From contig JAVKFY010000061.1 in NCBI GenBank assembly GCA_040223615.1, positions 1-64,000 on the forward strand: a DNA stretch of 64,000 nucleotides, given 5' to 3'. This stretch comes from JAVKFY01 sp040223615. Its GTDB lineage: Bacteria; Pseudomonadota; Alphaproteobacteria; GCA-2731375. This document shows positions 51,743 to 61,458 of the stretch, in pieces (positions within the stretch are counted from its first letter, which is position 1; the number at the start of each line of letters is the position of its first letter). The notes below the pieces were generated by a model. The model had not been told where the DNA came from. It did no database searches and saw only the letters and a list, made by a program, of their open reading frames with translations. Made by a program: the position numbers and the translations under genes.

Positions 51743-53302
51743 TCAGTTCACCTGCCGCTCTTTGCCTTGCCAGAACGGCTCGCGCAGTTCGCGCTTGAGG
51801 ATTTTTCCCGACGGGTTGCGTGGCAGTTCGGTGGCGAAGTCGACCGACTTGGGCACCTTGTAGCCGGCGATCTGCGTGCGCGCGTAGGCGATCAGGTCGT
51901 CGGCGCTGAAGCTGGCGTCGGGCTTCTTGACCACCACCGCCTTCACCGCCTCGCCCCACTTCTCGTCCGGCACGCCGAACACCGCCACATCGGCGACACC
52001 GGCGAATCCGGCCAGCGCGCTCTCCACCTCGGCCGGGTAGATGTTCTCGCCGCCGGAGACCACCATGTCCTTCACCCGGTCGTAGATGTAGAGGTAGCCG
52101 TCCTCGTCGAGATAGCCGGCATCGCCGGTGTGAAACCAGTCGCCGCGGATCGCCCGCGCGCTCGCCTCCGGCTGGTTCCAGTAGCCGGCCATGTTCTGCC
52201 GGGTACGGCAGCAGACCTCGCCGATCTCGCGCGGCTTCATCGGATTGCCGTCGGCATCGGCGATCTTGATCTCGACGTCGCCATAGGGCTTGCCACACGA
52301 CGCCATGCGCGGGTTGCCTTCGGCCGAGTGGTCCTCCGGCGGCAGGCAGGTGATCGCCCCGGTCACCTCGGTCAGCCCGTAGACCTGGGCGAAGTCGCAC
52401 TTGAACACCCCGACGGCGGCCTGCAGCAGCGGCACCGGGATCGGCGAGGCGCCGTAGCAGATCAGCTTCAGCGAGCTGAAGTCGGTGTCCTTGCAGGCCG
52501 GATGCTGCAGGCAGAACATGATCACCGCCGGCACCATGAACACGCTGCTGATCTTCTCCGTCTGGATCACGTTCAGTATCGCGCCCGGATCGACATCGCG
52601 CAGCACCACGTTCCTGCCGCCGACGTAGAGGCCGAACACGCCCCAGCCGGCGCCGGCGATGTGGAACTGCGGCATCACCACCAGGCTGATGTTGTCCGGC
52701 GACCAGCCAGGAATGCCGTCAACGCCGGCTTGCAGTGCGACGATGAAGTTGGCATGGGTCAGCATCGCGCCCTTGGGATGGCCGGTCGTGCCCGAGGTGT
52801 ACATCTGCAGCGCCACGTCGTCCGGTGCGACTGCCACGTCAGGCGCGTCCTCGCTCTGCGCGTCGCGCCAGGCCTCGTAGGACTCCCAGCTCGGATGACC
52901 GCCATCGACCGCGATCACCTGACGGATCGTCGGCAGCTCCGGCAGCAGCGCCGCGATGGTCTCGTAATACTCGCGGCCGACGAAGATCACCTCGGCCTGG
53001 GCGTCGTTGATGATGTAGGCGATCTCCGGCGGCGCCAGACGCCAGTTCACCGCCACCAGCACCGAGCCGACCAGCCCGGCACCGAACAGCATCTCGTAGA
53101 ACACGTCGGAGTTGCGGCCGATCTGGGCGACACGCGTGCCCTTTCCGCAGCCGGCGGCGGCCAGCGCCCGGCCGACCTGGTTGCAGCGGCCGGCGAAGGC
53201 CGCGTAGCTGGTCTCGCGCCCTTCGAACGCCAGCGCCACGTCGTCCGGCCGCGCCGCCGCGTGCGCCGCCAGGATGTCCCCCAGCACCTTGTAGTCCGCC
53301 AT
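51743..53302 (-). CDS. AMP-dependent acyl-CoA ligase, paralogue 1
   Basis: A 519-aa adenylate-forming ligase with P-loop YTSGTTGHPKGAMLTH, QVYGLTEVTG, the GDAGYLDEDGYLYIYDR block and the C-terminal Lys in NPSGKILKRELREP. Cytosolic. It resembles fatty-acid or 3-hydroxy-acid CoA ligases. The paralogue follows upstream on the same strand after 60 bp, so the two are co-transcribed and probably act on different acids of one pathway. Confidence 0.92.
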   Translation of the reverse strand: MADYKVLGDILAAHAAARPDDVALAFEGRETSYAAFAGRCNQVGRALAAAGCGKGTRVAQIGRNSDVFYEMLFGAGLVGSVLVAVNWRLAPPEIAYIINDAQAEVIFVGREYYETIAALLPELPTIRQVIAVDGGHPSWESYEAWRDAQSEDAPDVAVAPDDVALQMYTSGTTGHPKGAMLTHANFIVALQAGVDGIPGWSPDNISLVVMPQFHIAGAGWGVFGLYVGGRNVVLRDVDPGAILNVIQTEKISSVFMVPAVIMFCLQHPACKDTDFSSLKLICYGASPIPVPLLQAAVGVFKCDFAQVYGLTEVTGAITCLPPEDHSAEGNPRMASCGKPYGDVEIKIADADGNPMKPREIGEVCCRTRQNMAGYWNQPEASARAIRGDWFHTGDAGYLDEDGYLYIYDRVKDMVVSGGENIYPAEVESALAGFAGVADVAVFGVPDEKWGEAVKAVVVKKPDASFSADDLIAYARTQIAGYKVPKSVDFATELPRNPSGKILKRELREPFWQGKERQVN

Positions 53303-53362
53303 CCCGTCGCACCTCCCAGGGTCGTTGTTGGCGGACGTTATAGGGAAAGCCGGCGCGGTCGG

Positions 53363-54931
53363 CTAGCCGACCTGACGGTCGCGACCTTCCCAATAGGGAA
53401 TGCGCAGCTCGCGCTTCAGAATCTTGCCCGAGGGGTTGCGTGGCAGCTCCGATGCGAAGTCGATCGACCTCGGCACCTTGTAGCCGGCGATGCGCTCACG
53501 GGCGTAGGCGATCAGTTCGTCCGCGCCGGCGCTCTCGCCCGGCTTGAGCACCACGATGGCCTTCACCGCCTCGCCCCATGTCTCGTCCGGCACCCCGATC
53601 ACCGCCACGTCGGCGACCGCCGGATGGCCGAACAGCGCGCTCTCCACTTCCGCCGGATAGACGTTCTCGCCGCCCGACACGATCATGTCCTTCACCCGGT
53701 CATGGATGTAGACGAAGCCGTCCGCGTCCAAGTAGCCGGCATCGCCGGAATGGAACCAGCCGCCGGTGCGGAACGCCTGCGCGTTGGCCTCCGGCAGGTT
53801 CCAGTAGCCGGCCATGTTCTGCACCGAGCGGCAGATGATCTCGCCGACCGTGCCAGGGGGCACGTCGTCGCCATTGGCGTCGACCACGCGGATCGCCGCC
53901 GTCGGCAGCGCCTTGCCGCAGGACTTCATGCGCGGCGCGCCCTGCGGGCTGTGGTCCTCGCGCGGCAGCCAGGTGATCGCGCCCGACGTCTCGGTCAGGC
54001 CGTAGAGCTGCATGAAGCCGCAGCCGATGCGCGCCACCGCCTGCTGCAGCAGCGGCAGCGGAATCGGCGAGGCGCCGTAGTAGATCTCGTCCAGGCTGGA
54101 GAAGTCGGTGCCGGCGCAGTCGGGATGCTGCAGCAGGAACAGGATCACCGCCGGCACGAACAGCGCCTTGGTCACCTTGTGGGTCTCGATGCCCTTCAGG
54201 ATCGCGGCCGGGTCGACCTCCGGCTCGATGACGATCTCGGCGCCGTAGAACAGGCCGAGCTTGCCCCACTCCGAGCCGGCGACGTGGAACAGCGGCATCA
54301 CCACGTTCAGCACCTGCTGGTCGTCGAAGCGGGTGATCTCGCTCCAGATCCTGAACAGCGCGATGAAGCCGACGTGGGTGAGCTGCGCGCCCTTGGGATG
54401 ACCGGTGGTGCCCGACGTATACATCTGGATCGCCACGTCGGTCTCGGCCACCGGGGTCAGCGGATCGGCCGGCGCGGCGCCGTCGCGCCAGGCCGCGTAG
54501 TCCGGCCATTTGCCGTGGCCACCGTCGAACGCGACGAAGCTCGCCACGGTCGACAGGTCGCTACGGATGCCCTCGGCGAGGTCGTAGAAGTCGCGCCCGA
54601 CCACGAACAGTTTCGCCCGGCTGTCGTTGACCACGTAGGCGACCTCCGGCGGCGCCAGCCGGAAGTTCACCGGCACCAGAACCGCGCCCAGCTTGGCGGT
54701 GGCAAAGAACAGCTCGAACCAGCGGTCGTTGTTCTTGGTCAGCAGCGCCACCCGGTCGCCGGTCCCGATCCCCAGCGCCGCCAGCGCCGCGCATAGCCGG
54801 TCGGCCCGCTGGTTCAGCTCGGCATAGGTGGTGGCGCGACCGAGGAACCGCATCGCCACCTTGTCCGGCCGCACGGCCGCATGGTGACGCACGATATCGC
54901 CCAGCGCGCGGATGTCGGTGAGGGATTCCAT
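53363..54931 (-). CDS. AMP-dependent acyl-CoA ligase, paralogue 2
   Basis: A 522-aa paralogue of the downstream ligase with all motifs: YTSGTTGHPKGAQLTH, QLYGLTETSG, GDAGYLDADGFVYIHDR and SGKILKRELR. Full-length similarity, including the ends, points to tandem duplication. Its gene is first of the two-gene unit and lies just after a VapC gene on the same strand, with a 13-bp gap. Confidence 0.92.
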   Translation of the reverse strand: MESLTDIRALGDIVRHHAAVRPDKVAMRFLGRATTYAELNQRADRLCAALAALGIGTGDRVALLTKNNDRWFELFFATAKLGAVLVPVNFRLAPPEVAYVVNDSRAKLFVVGRDFYDLAEGIRSDLSTVASFVAFDGGHGKWPDYAAWRDGAAPADPLTPVAETDVAIQMYTSGTTGHPKGAQLTHVGFIALFRIWSEITRFDDQQVLNVVMPLFHVAGSEWGKLGLFYGAEIVIEPEVDPAAILKGIETHKVTKALFVPAVILFLLQHPDCAGTDFSSLDEIYYGASPIPLPLLQQAVARIGCGFMQLYGLTETSGAITWLPREDHSPQGAPRMKSCGKALPTAAIRVVDANGDDVPPGTVGEIICRSVQNMAGYWNLPEANAQAFRTGGWFHSGDAGYLDADGFVYIHDRVKDMIVSGGENVYPAEVESALFGHPAVADVAVIGVPDETWGEAVKAIVVLKPGESAGADELIAYARERIAGYKVPRSIDFASELPRNPSGKILKRELRIPYWEGRDRQVG

Positions 54932-54944
54932 GCGACCGCCCCTT

Positions 54945-55355
54945 CTATTCGAACGGGTTCAGGATGCCGACGCCGATGTCGCCCACGTCTTTTACGTTCC
55001 GGGTCACCATCGTAAGGCCATGACGCATGGCCGTCGCCGCGATCAGCGCGTCTATCGCCGGATATGGCCGGCGCGCGGTGATCTGTCCCCACAAGTCTAT
55101 CGTTCCGTCATCGATCGCAAGGATACGACCTGCGAAACTGCGCCGGAGCCGATGCAGCCATTGCTCCAGTGCCGACGCCTGAGCAGCATCCCGGGCGCGT
55201 ACGAGTTCGATGCCGCGCCGTATCTCGCCAAACGTGAGAGCGCTCAAGTGAAGCTCGCTTGCCTCGACGTCGCGGTACCAGCGCCTTACCGCGGCGTGCC
55301 CATTTCGACCGCGCCGCAACGCTGAAATGACATTCGTGTCGAGCAAGTAGCTCAA
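54945..55355 (-). CDS. vapC: VapC/FitB-type PIN toxin
   Basis: A 136-aa PIN-domain ribonuclease. The acidic metal site is complete: Asp6 (LLDTNV), Glu44 (LTFGEI), Asp102 (AIDALIAATA) and Asp123 (TRNVKDV). It probably cuts RNA when free of antitoxin. Its start overlaps the antitoxin stop by 4 nt, the usual coupled arrangement. Confidence 0.92.
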   Translation of the reverse strand: MSYLLDTNVISALRRGRNGHAAVRRWYRDVEASELHLSALTFGEIRRGIELVRARDAAQASALEQWLHRLRRSFAGRILAIDDGTIDLWGQITARRPYPAIDALIAATAMRHGLTMVTRNVKDVGDIGVGILNPFE

Positions 55356-55597
55356 AGGTCAATATCCCGCATTGGCCACTGCCGCGCCCAATCGAGATCC
55401 ACATCCACGTCGGGCATCTCTTCCAGCACCTTCTTGGGATCCTCGCCAACGCCGGAAAGGCGCAAGTATTCCTCGGCGGACAGCACCACCGCCTTTTCTT
55501 CGCCCCACTTGGTGACGAACTGCGGCTCGTCCTGCGCGGCCTCGACGACCTGACTGAAATGCGCGCGAGCGTCCTGCAGCGTCCAGCGCTTGGTCAT
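55352..55597 (-). CDS. Phd/YefM-type antitoxin
   Basis: An 81-aa protein whose N-terminal part (WTLQDARAHFSQVVEAA) is the Phd/YefM DNA-binding fold; the C-terminal part is acidic and should wrap the PIN toxin. It precedes vapC and likely represses the operon by binding the 11-bp inverted repeat 12 nt upstream of its start. Confidence 0.9.
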   Translation of the reverse strand: MTKRWTLQDARAHFSQVVEAAQDEPQFVTKWGEEKAVVLSAEEYLRLSGVGEDPKKVLEEMPDVDVDLDWARQWPMRDIDL

Positions 55598-55608
55598 GGC
55601 GACCTCCG

Positions 55609-55633
55609 TTCTAGCTAGCTAGGCTAGCTAGAA
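55609..55633. promoter_or_regulatory. Inverted repeat, candidate operator of the toxin-antitoxin operon
   Basis: TTCTAGCTAGC (55609-55619), spacer TAG, GCTAGCTAGAA (55623-55633): perfect 11-bp arms, AT-richer than its surroundings, 12 nt upstream of the antitoxin start codon. Confidence 0.7.
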
Positions 55634-55660
55634 TAACACGACCGCCACCGACGTTGCACG

Positions 55661-56416
55661 TCACCCCGCCATCGACAGCCCGCCGGAGACCGAGATGGTC
55701 TGGCCGGTGATGAAGCCGGCGTCTTCGCTCAGCAGGAAGGTGACGATGCCGGGATAGTCGGCCGGCTGGCCCAGGCGGCGCATCGGGATCGCCTTGGCCA
55801 GCGCCTCCTTCAGCCGTCCCGATGGGTCGAAGCCGGCCAGCAGCGGCGTGTCGGTCGGGCCGGGACAGACCGTGTTCACGGTGATCCCGGTCCGCGACAG
55901 TTCGCGCGCCAGGGTTTTCGACAGCGCGATGGTGCCACCCTTGCAGGCCGAATAGACCGACTCGCCCGACGAGCCGACGCGGCCGGCGTCCGACGCGATC
56001 GAGACCACCCGGCCCTTGCCCTGCGCCGCCATCTTCGACAGCACCGCGTGGGTGACGTTGAGCAGGCCGTAGAGATTGATGTCGATGACCTTGCGCCACA
56101 GTTCGGGATCGCTGTCGAGAAAGCTGACCGCCTTGTCCCACCCGGCATTGTTCACCAGCCCACCGATGGGCCCGGCGGCGGCTTCCCACAGGTCGACCGC
56201 CTTCAGCACCGCGGACCGGTCGACGATGTCGACCTCATAGGCCTCGCCGCGCCCGCCGGCGGCGTCGATCAGCTCGACGGTCTCCCGCGCGCCCTCCAGG
56301 TTCAGGTCCAGCACCGCCACCGAAGCGCCCTCCTCGCCCAGCCGCTGGCAGATCGCCCGCCCGATGCCGCTGCCGCCGCCCGTCACCACCACCGACATGT
56401 CTTTCAGGCCGCGCAT
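55661..56416 (-). CDS. BadH-like SDR dehydrogenase
   Basis: A 251-aa classical SDR: TGGGSGIGRAI, NNAGWDKAVSF, catalytic Tyr and Lys in ESVYSACKGG, VCPGPTDTPLL. The NNAGWDK and IASDAGRVGSSGE stretches recall 2-hydroxycyclohexanecarboxyl-CoA dehydrogenase (BadH) of Rhodopseudomonas, so an alicyclic hydroxyacyl-CoA is a fair guess. Divergent from the MFE-2-type dehydrogenase gene, 116 bp apart. Confidence 0.88.
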   Translation of the reverse strand: MRGLKDMSVVVTGGGSGIGRAICQRLGEEGASVAVLDLNLEGARETVELIDAAGGRGEAYEVDIVDRSAVLKAVDLWEAAAGPIGGLVNNAGWDKAVSFLDSDPELWRKVIDINLYGLLNVTHAVLSKMAAQGKGRVVSIASDAGRVGSSGESVYSACKGGTIALSKTLARELSRTGITVNTVCPGPTDTPLLAGFDPSGRLKEALAKAIPMRRLGQPADYPGIVTFLLSEDAGFITGQTISVSGGLSMAG

Positions 56417-56532
56417 GGCTGTCCTCCCGGTTTTCGTTGCACTTCACTCTAGCCGGCCCGCCGACGCCGGCCTAAAAAGAGCCTAGCCAATCGACTTACG
56501 GACGCAAAGCTGGACAGGAACGGGAGGGTGCA

Positions 56533-57453
<921 letters not shown>

Positions 57454-57455
57454 CC

Positions 57456-58319
57456 ATGACCCTCGATCCGCAAAAGCTCATCGACTGGCCGTTCGGCGAG
57501 GTCGAGCAGACCTACACCAACCGCGACACGATCCTCTACGCGCTGGGTCTCGGCGTCGGCCACGACCCGATGGACGAGGCGATGCTGCGCTTCGTCTACG
57601 AGGAGAACCTGGCCGCGCTGCCGACCATGCCGGTGGTGCTGGCCGGCCCCGGCTTCTGGGTCAAGGACCCGAAGAGCGGCGTCGACTGGGTCAAGGTGCT
57701 GCACGGCGAGCAGGGCATCGAGCTGCACAAGCCGATCCCGGCCGCCGCCACGCTGGTCGGCAAGACCAAGGTCAAGGCGGTGATCGACAAGGGGCCGGAC
57801 CGCGGCGCCCTGCTGATCCAGGAGCGGCTGATCACCGACAAGGCCACCGGCGACCTGCTGGCGACCGCGACCTCGACCACATTTGCCCGCGGCGACGGCG
57901 GCTGCGGCAATGCCGGCGACTACCAGAACGCGCCGCCGGTCCACCAGCTGCCCGACCGCGAGCCGGATTCGAGCTGCGACCTGCCGACGCTGCCGCAGGC
58001 GGCGCTGATCTACCGCCTGTCGGGCGACTACAACCCGCTGCACGCCGATCCGAAGGTAGCCAAGTCGGCCGGCTTCAAGGCGCCGATCCTGCACGGCCTG
58101 TGCACGCTTGGCGTCGCCGGCCACGCGATCCTGAAGACCCAGTGCGGCTACGACCCGGCGAAGTTCAAGAGCCTGCGCCTGCGCTTCTCCGCGCCGGTCT
58201 ATCCGGGCGAGACCATCCGCACCGAGATGTGGCGCGACGGCAACGTCGTCTCGTTCCGCGCCCGGGTGGTCGAGCGCGACATCGTGGTGCTGAACAACGG
58301 CAAGGTGGAGGTGGCGTGA
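57456..58319 (+). CDS. MaoC-like enoyl-CoA hydratase 2
   Basis: A 287-aa double hot-dog protein. The hydratase-2 motif is complete: YRLSGDYNPLHADPKVAKSA with the catalytic Asp and His, followed by ILHGLCTLG. It hydrates trans-2-enoyl-CoA to the R-3-hydroxyacyl-CoA, which the preceding SDR would oxidise. ATG 57456 lies just after the SDR stop. Confidence 0.92.
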   Translation: MTLDPQKLIDWPFGEVEQTYTNRDTILYALGLGVGHDPMDEAMLRFVYEENLAALPTMPVVLAGPGFWVKDPKSGVDWVKVLHGEQGIELHKPIPAAATLVGKTKVKAVIDKGPDRGALLIQERLITDKATGDLLATATSTTFARGDGGCGNAGDYQNAPPVHQLPDREPDSSCDLPTLPQAALIYRLSGDYNPLHADPKVAKSAGFKAPILHGLCTLGVAGHAILKTQCGYDPAKFKSLRLRFSAPVYPGETIRTEMWRDGNVVSFRARVVERDIVVLNNGKVEVA

Positions 58320-58374
58320 GCGCGCAACAGCACACTCACTTTGTTCAGTGGGCAGCGTCCTGCTGGGCGCTGAC

Positions 58375-59448
58375 GTGAGCGAGATACCGCGCTACGCCGC
58401 CAACGACCTGAGGCAATTCGGCGCCGGCCTGTTCGCCGGCGCCGGCATGCCGGCCGACCGCGCCGCTGTGGTCGGCATCCTGCTGGTCGAGGCCGACCTG
58501 ATGGGCCACGACACCCACGGCCTGAACCTGGCGCCGGGCTACCTGGGCGCGCTCGAGTCCGGCGGCATGCCGGCAACCGGCGAGCCTGAGGTGATCTCCG
58601 ATCGTGGCGCGGCGGTGTGTTGGGATGGCGGCTACCTCAGCGGCGTCTGGCTGGTCCACCAGGCGATCGAACTGGCCTGCGAACGGGTTGCCAAGTACGG
58701 CACGGTGTCGGTCGCGATCCGGCGCAGCCATCACATCGCCTGCCTCGCCGCCTACCTGCCGCTCGCCACTGAGCGCGGCCTGATGGTGCAGGTGATGAGT
58801 TCCGACCCGGCCCGGCGCGGCGTCGCGCCCTTCGGCAGCTTTCAGCCGGTCTACACGCCCGATCCGATCGCCATCGGCTATCCGACCGACGGCGATCCGG
58901 TGCTGATCGATATTTCCGCCTCGGCCACCACCCTGGGCATGGCCGACCGGCTGCGCGACGCCGGCGGCCGGTTCGACGGCCCCTGGCTGATCGACAACCA
59001 GGGCCACGCCACCGACGATCCCAATGCGCTGACCAGCGACCCGCCCGGCGCCCTGCAACCGCTGGGCGGCCTCGACCGCGGCCACAAGGGCTATGGCATG
59101 GGCCTGTTCGTGGAAGCGATGACCTCGGGCCTGGCCGGCTTCGGCCGCGCCGACGAGCCGACCAACTGGGGCGCCTCGGTCTTCGTGCAGGTCGTCGACC
59201 CGGACGCTTTCGGCGGCCGCGACGCCTTCACCCGCGAGACCGGCTGGCTCGCCGAAGCGTGCCGGACCGCGGCAGTGCCCGACGGCAAGCCGCCGGTGCG
59301 CATGCCCGGCGACGGGGCGCTGGCGCGCAAGCGCGAGGCGCTGAGCCGCGGCGTGCCGCTCCATCCCACCATCCTGCCGGCCTTGCGTGACTGGGCGACC
59401 AAGCTCGGCGTGGCTTTACCCGAACCGATCGCTCAAGGGGAGAACTGA
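58375..59448 (+). CDS. Malate/L-lactate dehydrogenase family protein (LDH2)
   Basis: A 357-aa NAD(P)-dependent oxidoreductase of the LDH2/MDG2 family: ADLMGHDTHGLNLAPGYL and VAIRRSHHIACLAAYL near the N terminus, GGLDRGHKGYGMGLFVE in the C-terminal half. It reduces or oxidises a 2-oxo/2-hydroxy acid. The start is probably GTG 58375; another GTG at 58348 is in frame, and neither has a strong ribosome site. An aldolase gene follows after 4 nt. Confidence 0.87.
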   Translation: MSEIPRYAANDLRQFGAGLFAGAGMPADRAAVVGILLVEADLMGHDTHGLNLAPGYLGALESGGMPATGEPEVISDRGAAVCWDGGYLSGVWLVHQAIELACERVAKYGTVSVAIRRSHHIACLAAYLPLATERGLMVQVMSSDPARRGVAPFGSFQPVYTPDPIAIGYPTDGDPVLIDISASATTLGMADRLRDAGGRFDGPWLIDNQGHATDDPNALTSDPPGALQPLGGLDRGHKGYGMGLFVEAMTSGLAGFGRADEPTNWGASVFVQVVDPDAFGGRDAFTRETGWLAEACRTAAVPDGKPPVRMPGDGALARKREALSRGVPLHPTILPALRDWATKLGVALPEPIAQGEN

Positions 59449-59452
59449 GGAC

Positions 59453-60217
59453 ATGCGTGCGAACAACGTGAAGAAGATATTCCGCGCCGGCGGCAACGTG
59501 GTGAACGCCTGGTGCGCGATCCCGAACGGCTTCGCCGCCGAGGCGCTGGCGCAGGAAAATTTCGACAGCGTCACCGTCGACATGCAGCACGGCATGGTCG
59601 ATTTCCAACGCGGTATCGAACTGCTGCAGGGCATCTCGACCACCAACAAGACGCCGCTAGCGCGGGTGTCGTGGAACGAGCCGGGCCAGATCATGAAGAT
59701 CCTCGACGCCGGCGCCTACGGCATCGTCTGCCCGATGATCAACAACAAGGAAGAGTGCGAGAAGTTCGTCGGCGCCTGCCGCTACTATCCGACCGGCTAC
59801 CGCAGCTTCGGCCCGGCCCGCGCGGCGATCTACGGCGGCGCCGACTACTACGCCAAGGCCGACAGCACGATCCTGACCTTCGCCATGATCGAGACCCGCG
59901 AGGCGCTCGACAAGCTGGACGAGATCATGTCGGTGAAGGCCCTGGACGCGATCTATGTCGGCCCGTCCGACCTGGCGATCAGCCTCGGCGTGAACCCAGC
60001 CGGCGTGCCGACCGACAAGAAGGTGCTGAAGGCGATCGACGACATCCTGAAGGTCGCCAAGAAGCACAAGAAGGTCGGCGGCATCCACTGCGGCTCCGGC
60101 GACATGGCCGCGGCGATGTTCAAGAAGGGTTTCCAGTTCTGCACCCTGATGAACGACGTGCGGCTGATGGGCATCGGCGCCAAGGCCGAAATCGCCGCCG
60201 CCCGCGGCGGCAAGTAG
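59453..60217 (+). CDS. HpcH/HpaI family aldolase
   Basis: A 254-aa class II aldolase: SVTVDMQHGMVDF, ARVSWNEPGQIMKILDAGAYG, metal Glu in AMIETREALD and the Asp in YVGPSDLAIS are all present. It cleaves 2-oxo-4-hydroxy acids to pyruvate and an aldehyde, typical of the end of aromatic or sugar-acid breakdown. TGAGG precedes ATG 59453. Part of the run with the LDH2 gene and an exporter. Confidence 0.92.
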   Translation: MRANNVKKIFRAGGNVVNAWCAIPNGFAAEALAQENFDSVTVDMQHGMVDFQRGIELLQGISTTNKTPLARVSWNEPGQIMKILDAGAYGIVCPMINNKEECEKFVGACRYYPTGYRSFGPARAAIYGGADYYAKADSTILTFAMIETREALDKLDEIMSVKALDAIYVGPSDLAISLGVNPAGVPTDKKVLKAIDDILKVAKKHKKVGGIHCGSGDMAAAMFKKGFQFCTLMNDVRLMGIGAKAEIAAARGGK

Positions 60218-60228
60218 AGGGCACCGCC

Positions 60229-61458
60229 ACGCCCGTCGTCGCCATCGCCCGACAGCGGCTGGTCCTGGTTCTGGCCGGACTGGCCGCGGTCGGGCCGCTG
60301 TCGATCGACATGTACCTGCCAAGCCTGCCGACCATCGGCGCCGACCTGGGCGCCAGCGTCGGCCAGGTGCAGGCGACGCTCACCGCTTTCTTCGCCGGTT
60401 TTTGCGCCGGCATGGTGTTCTACGGGCCGCTGTCCGACCGCTTCGGGCGCCGCCCGGTGCTGCTGACCGGCATCTCCATCTACATCGCCACCTCGGCCGG
60501 CTGCGCGCTGGCGCCCGACATCGAGGACCTGATGGCGCTGCGCTTCCTGCACGCGCTCGGCGGTGCGGCCGCCTCGGTGCTGAGCCGGACCGTGATCCGT
60601 GACCTGTTCGACGGTCGCGAGGCGGCGCGCGCGCAGTCGCTGATGATGGCGGTGATGGCGCTGGCGCCGCTGGTGGCGCCGATCGTCGGCGCCCAGGTGC
60701 TGAACCTGGCGGGTTGGCGCGCGGTATTCTGGGTACTGGTCGGCTTCGGCGGCTGTAGCCTGGCGGCGGTGCTGTTCCTGCTGCCCGAGACCCTGCCGCC
60801 CGAGCGGCGGCTGCGCGGCGGCATCAGCAAGGCCTTCATGGGCTACGCCCGGGTGCTGAGCGAGCCGGTCTCGCTCGGCTACGTGGTCTGCGGCACCTCG
60901 GCCTTTGGTGGCATGTTCGCCTACATCACCGCCTCGCCGATCGTCTACCAGAGCCATTTCGGCCTGTCGCCGGACGGCTTCGCGCTGCTGTTCGCGCTCA
61001 ACATCCTGGCGATCCTGTTCGCCAACCTGCTGAACCGCAAGCTGCTCACCTTGACCGGCACCGGCCCGATCATGGCCGCCTCGGCCGCGGTGGTCTGCGC
61101 CGCCGGCTGGATGCTGGTGGTCGCGGCGCTGACCGGCTGGGGCGGTGTCGCCGGCGTCGCCGCCTGCCTGTTCTGCTTCATCGGCATGCTGCCGATGCTG
61201 GGCGCCAACTGCCTGGCCGAGTTGCTGGCGCGGTTCCCGTCCAACGCCGGCGCCGCCGCCTCGACCTACTCGGTCACCCAGTTCGGGCTGGCCGCCGTCG
61301 CCAGCCTGGCGGTGCAGGCGCTGAGCCACGACGACGGGCCGATGGCGATGGCCATCGTCATGGCCGCGGCCGGCAGCGTCGCCCTGGCGGCGCGCTGCCT
61401 GCTGCCACGGCTTGAGCGGCTTACTGGCCCTGGAAGTTCGGCTTCCGCTTCTCCATGA
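60229..61458 (+). CDS. MFS transporter, Bcr/CflA type (start codon unresolved)
   Basis: About 400 aa with 12 membrane segments. VGPLSIDMYLPSLP and the loop YGPLSDRFGRRPVLL are hallmarks of Bcr/CflA drug exporters, with FLHALGGAAASVLSRTVIRD after them. No ATG, GTG or TTG lies in frame between the aldolase stop (60217) and the first membrane segment. AGAGGG at 60216-60221 stands seven bases before an ACG at 60229, used here as a provisional start. A sequencing error or a near-cognate start are the options. The 3' end overlaps a convergent crotonase gene by 38 bp. Confidence 0.82.
   Translation, partial: TPVVAIARQRLVLVLAGLAAVGPLSIDMYLPSLPTIGADLGASVGQVQATLTAFFAGFCAGMVFYGPLSDRFGRRPVLLTGISIYIATSAGCALAPDIEDLMALRFLHALGGAAASVLSRTVIRDLFDGREAARAQSLMMAVMALAPLVAPIVGAQVLNLAGWRAVFWVLVGFGGCSLAAVLFLLPETLPPERRLRGGISKAFMGYARVLSEPVSLGYVVCGTSAFGGMFAYITASPIVYQSHFGLSPDGFALLFALNILAILFANLLNRKLLTLTGTGPIMAASAAVVCAAGWMLVVAALTGWGGVAGVAACLFCFIGMLPMLGANCLAELLARFPSNAGAAASTYSVTQFGLAAVASLAVQALSHDDGPMAMAIVMAAAGSVALAARCLLPRLERLTGPGSSASASP

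Noticed and set aside
51683..54796. A 1037-codon plus-strand frame
   Set aside because: Antisense to the two acyl-CoA ligases; its internal repetition only mirrors the duplicated ligase genes.
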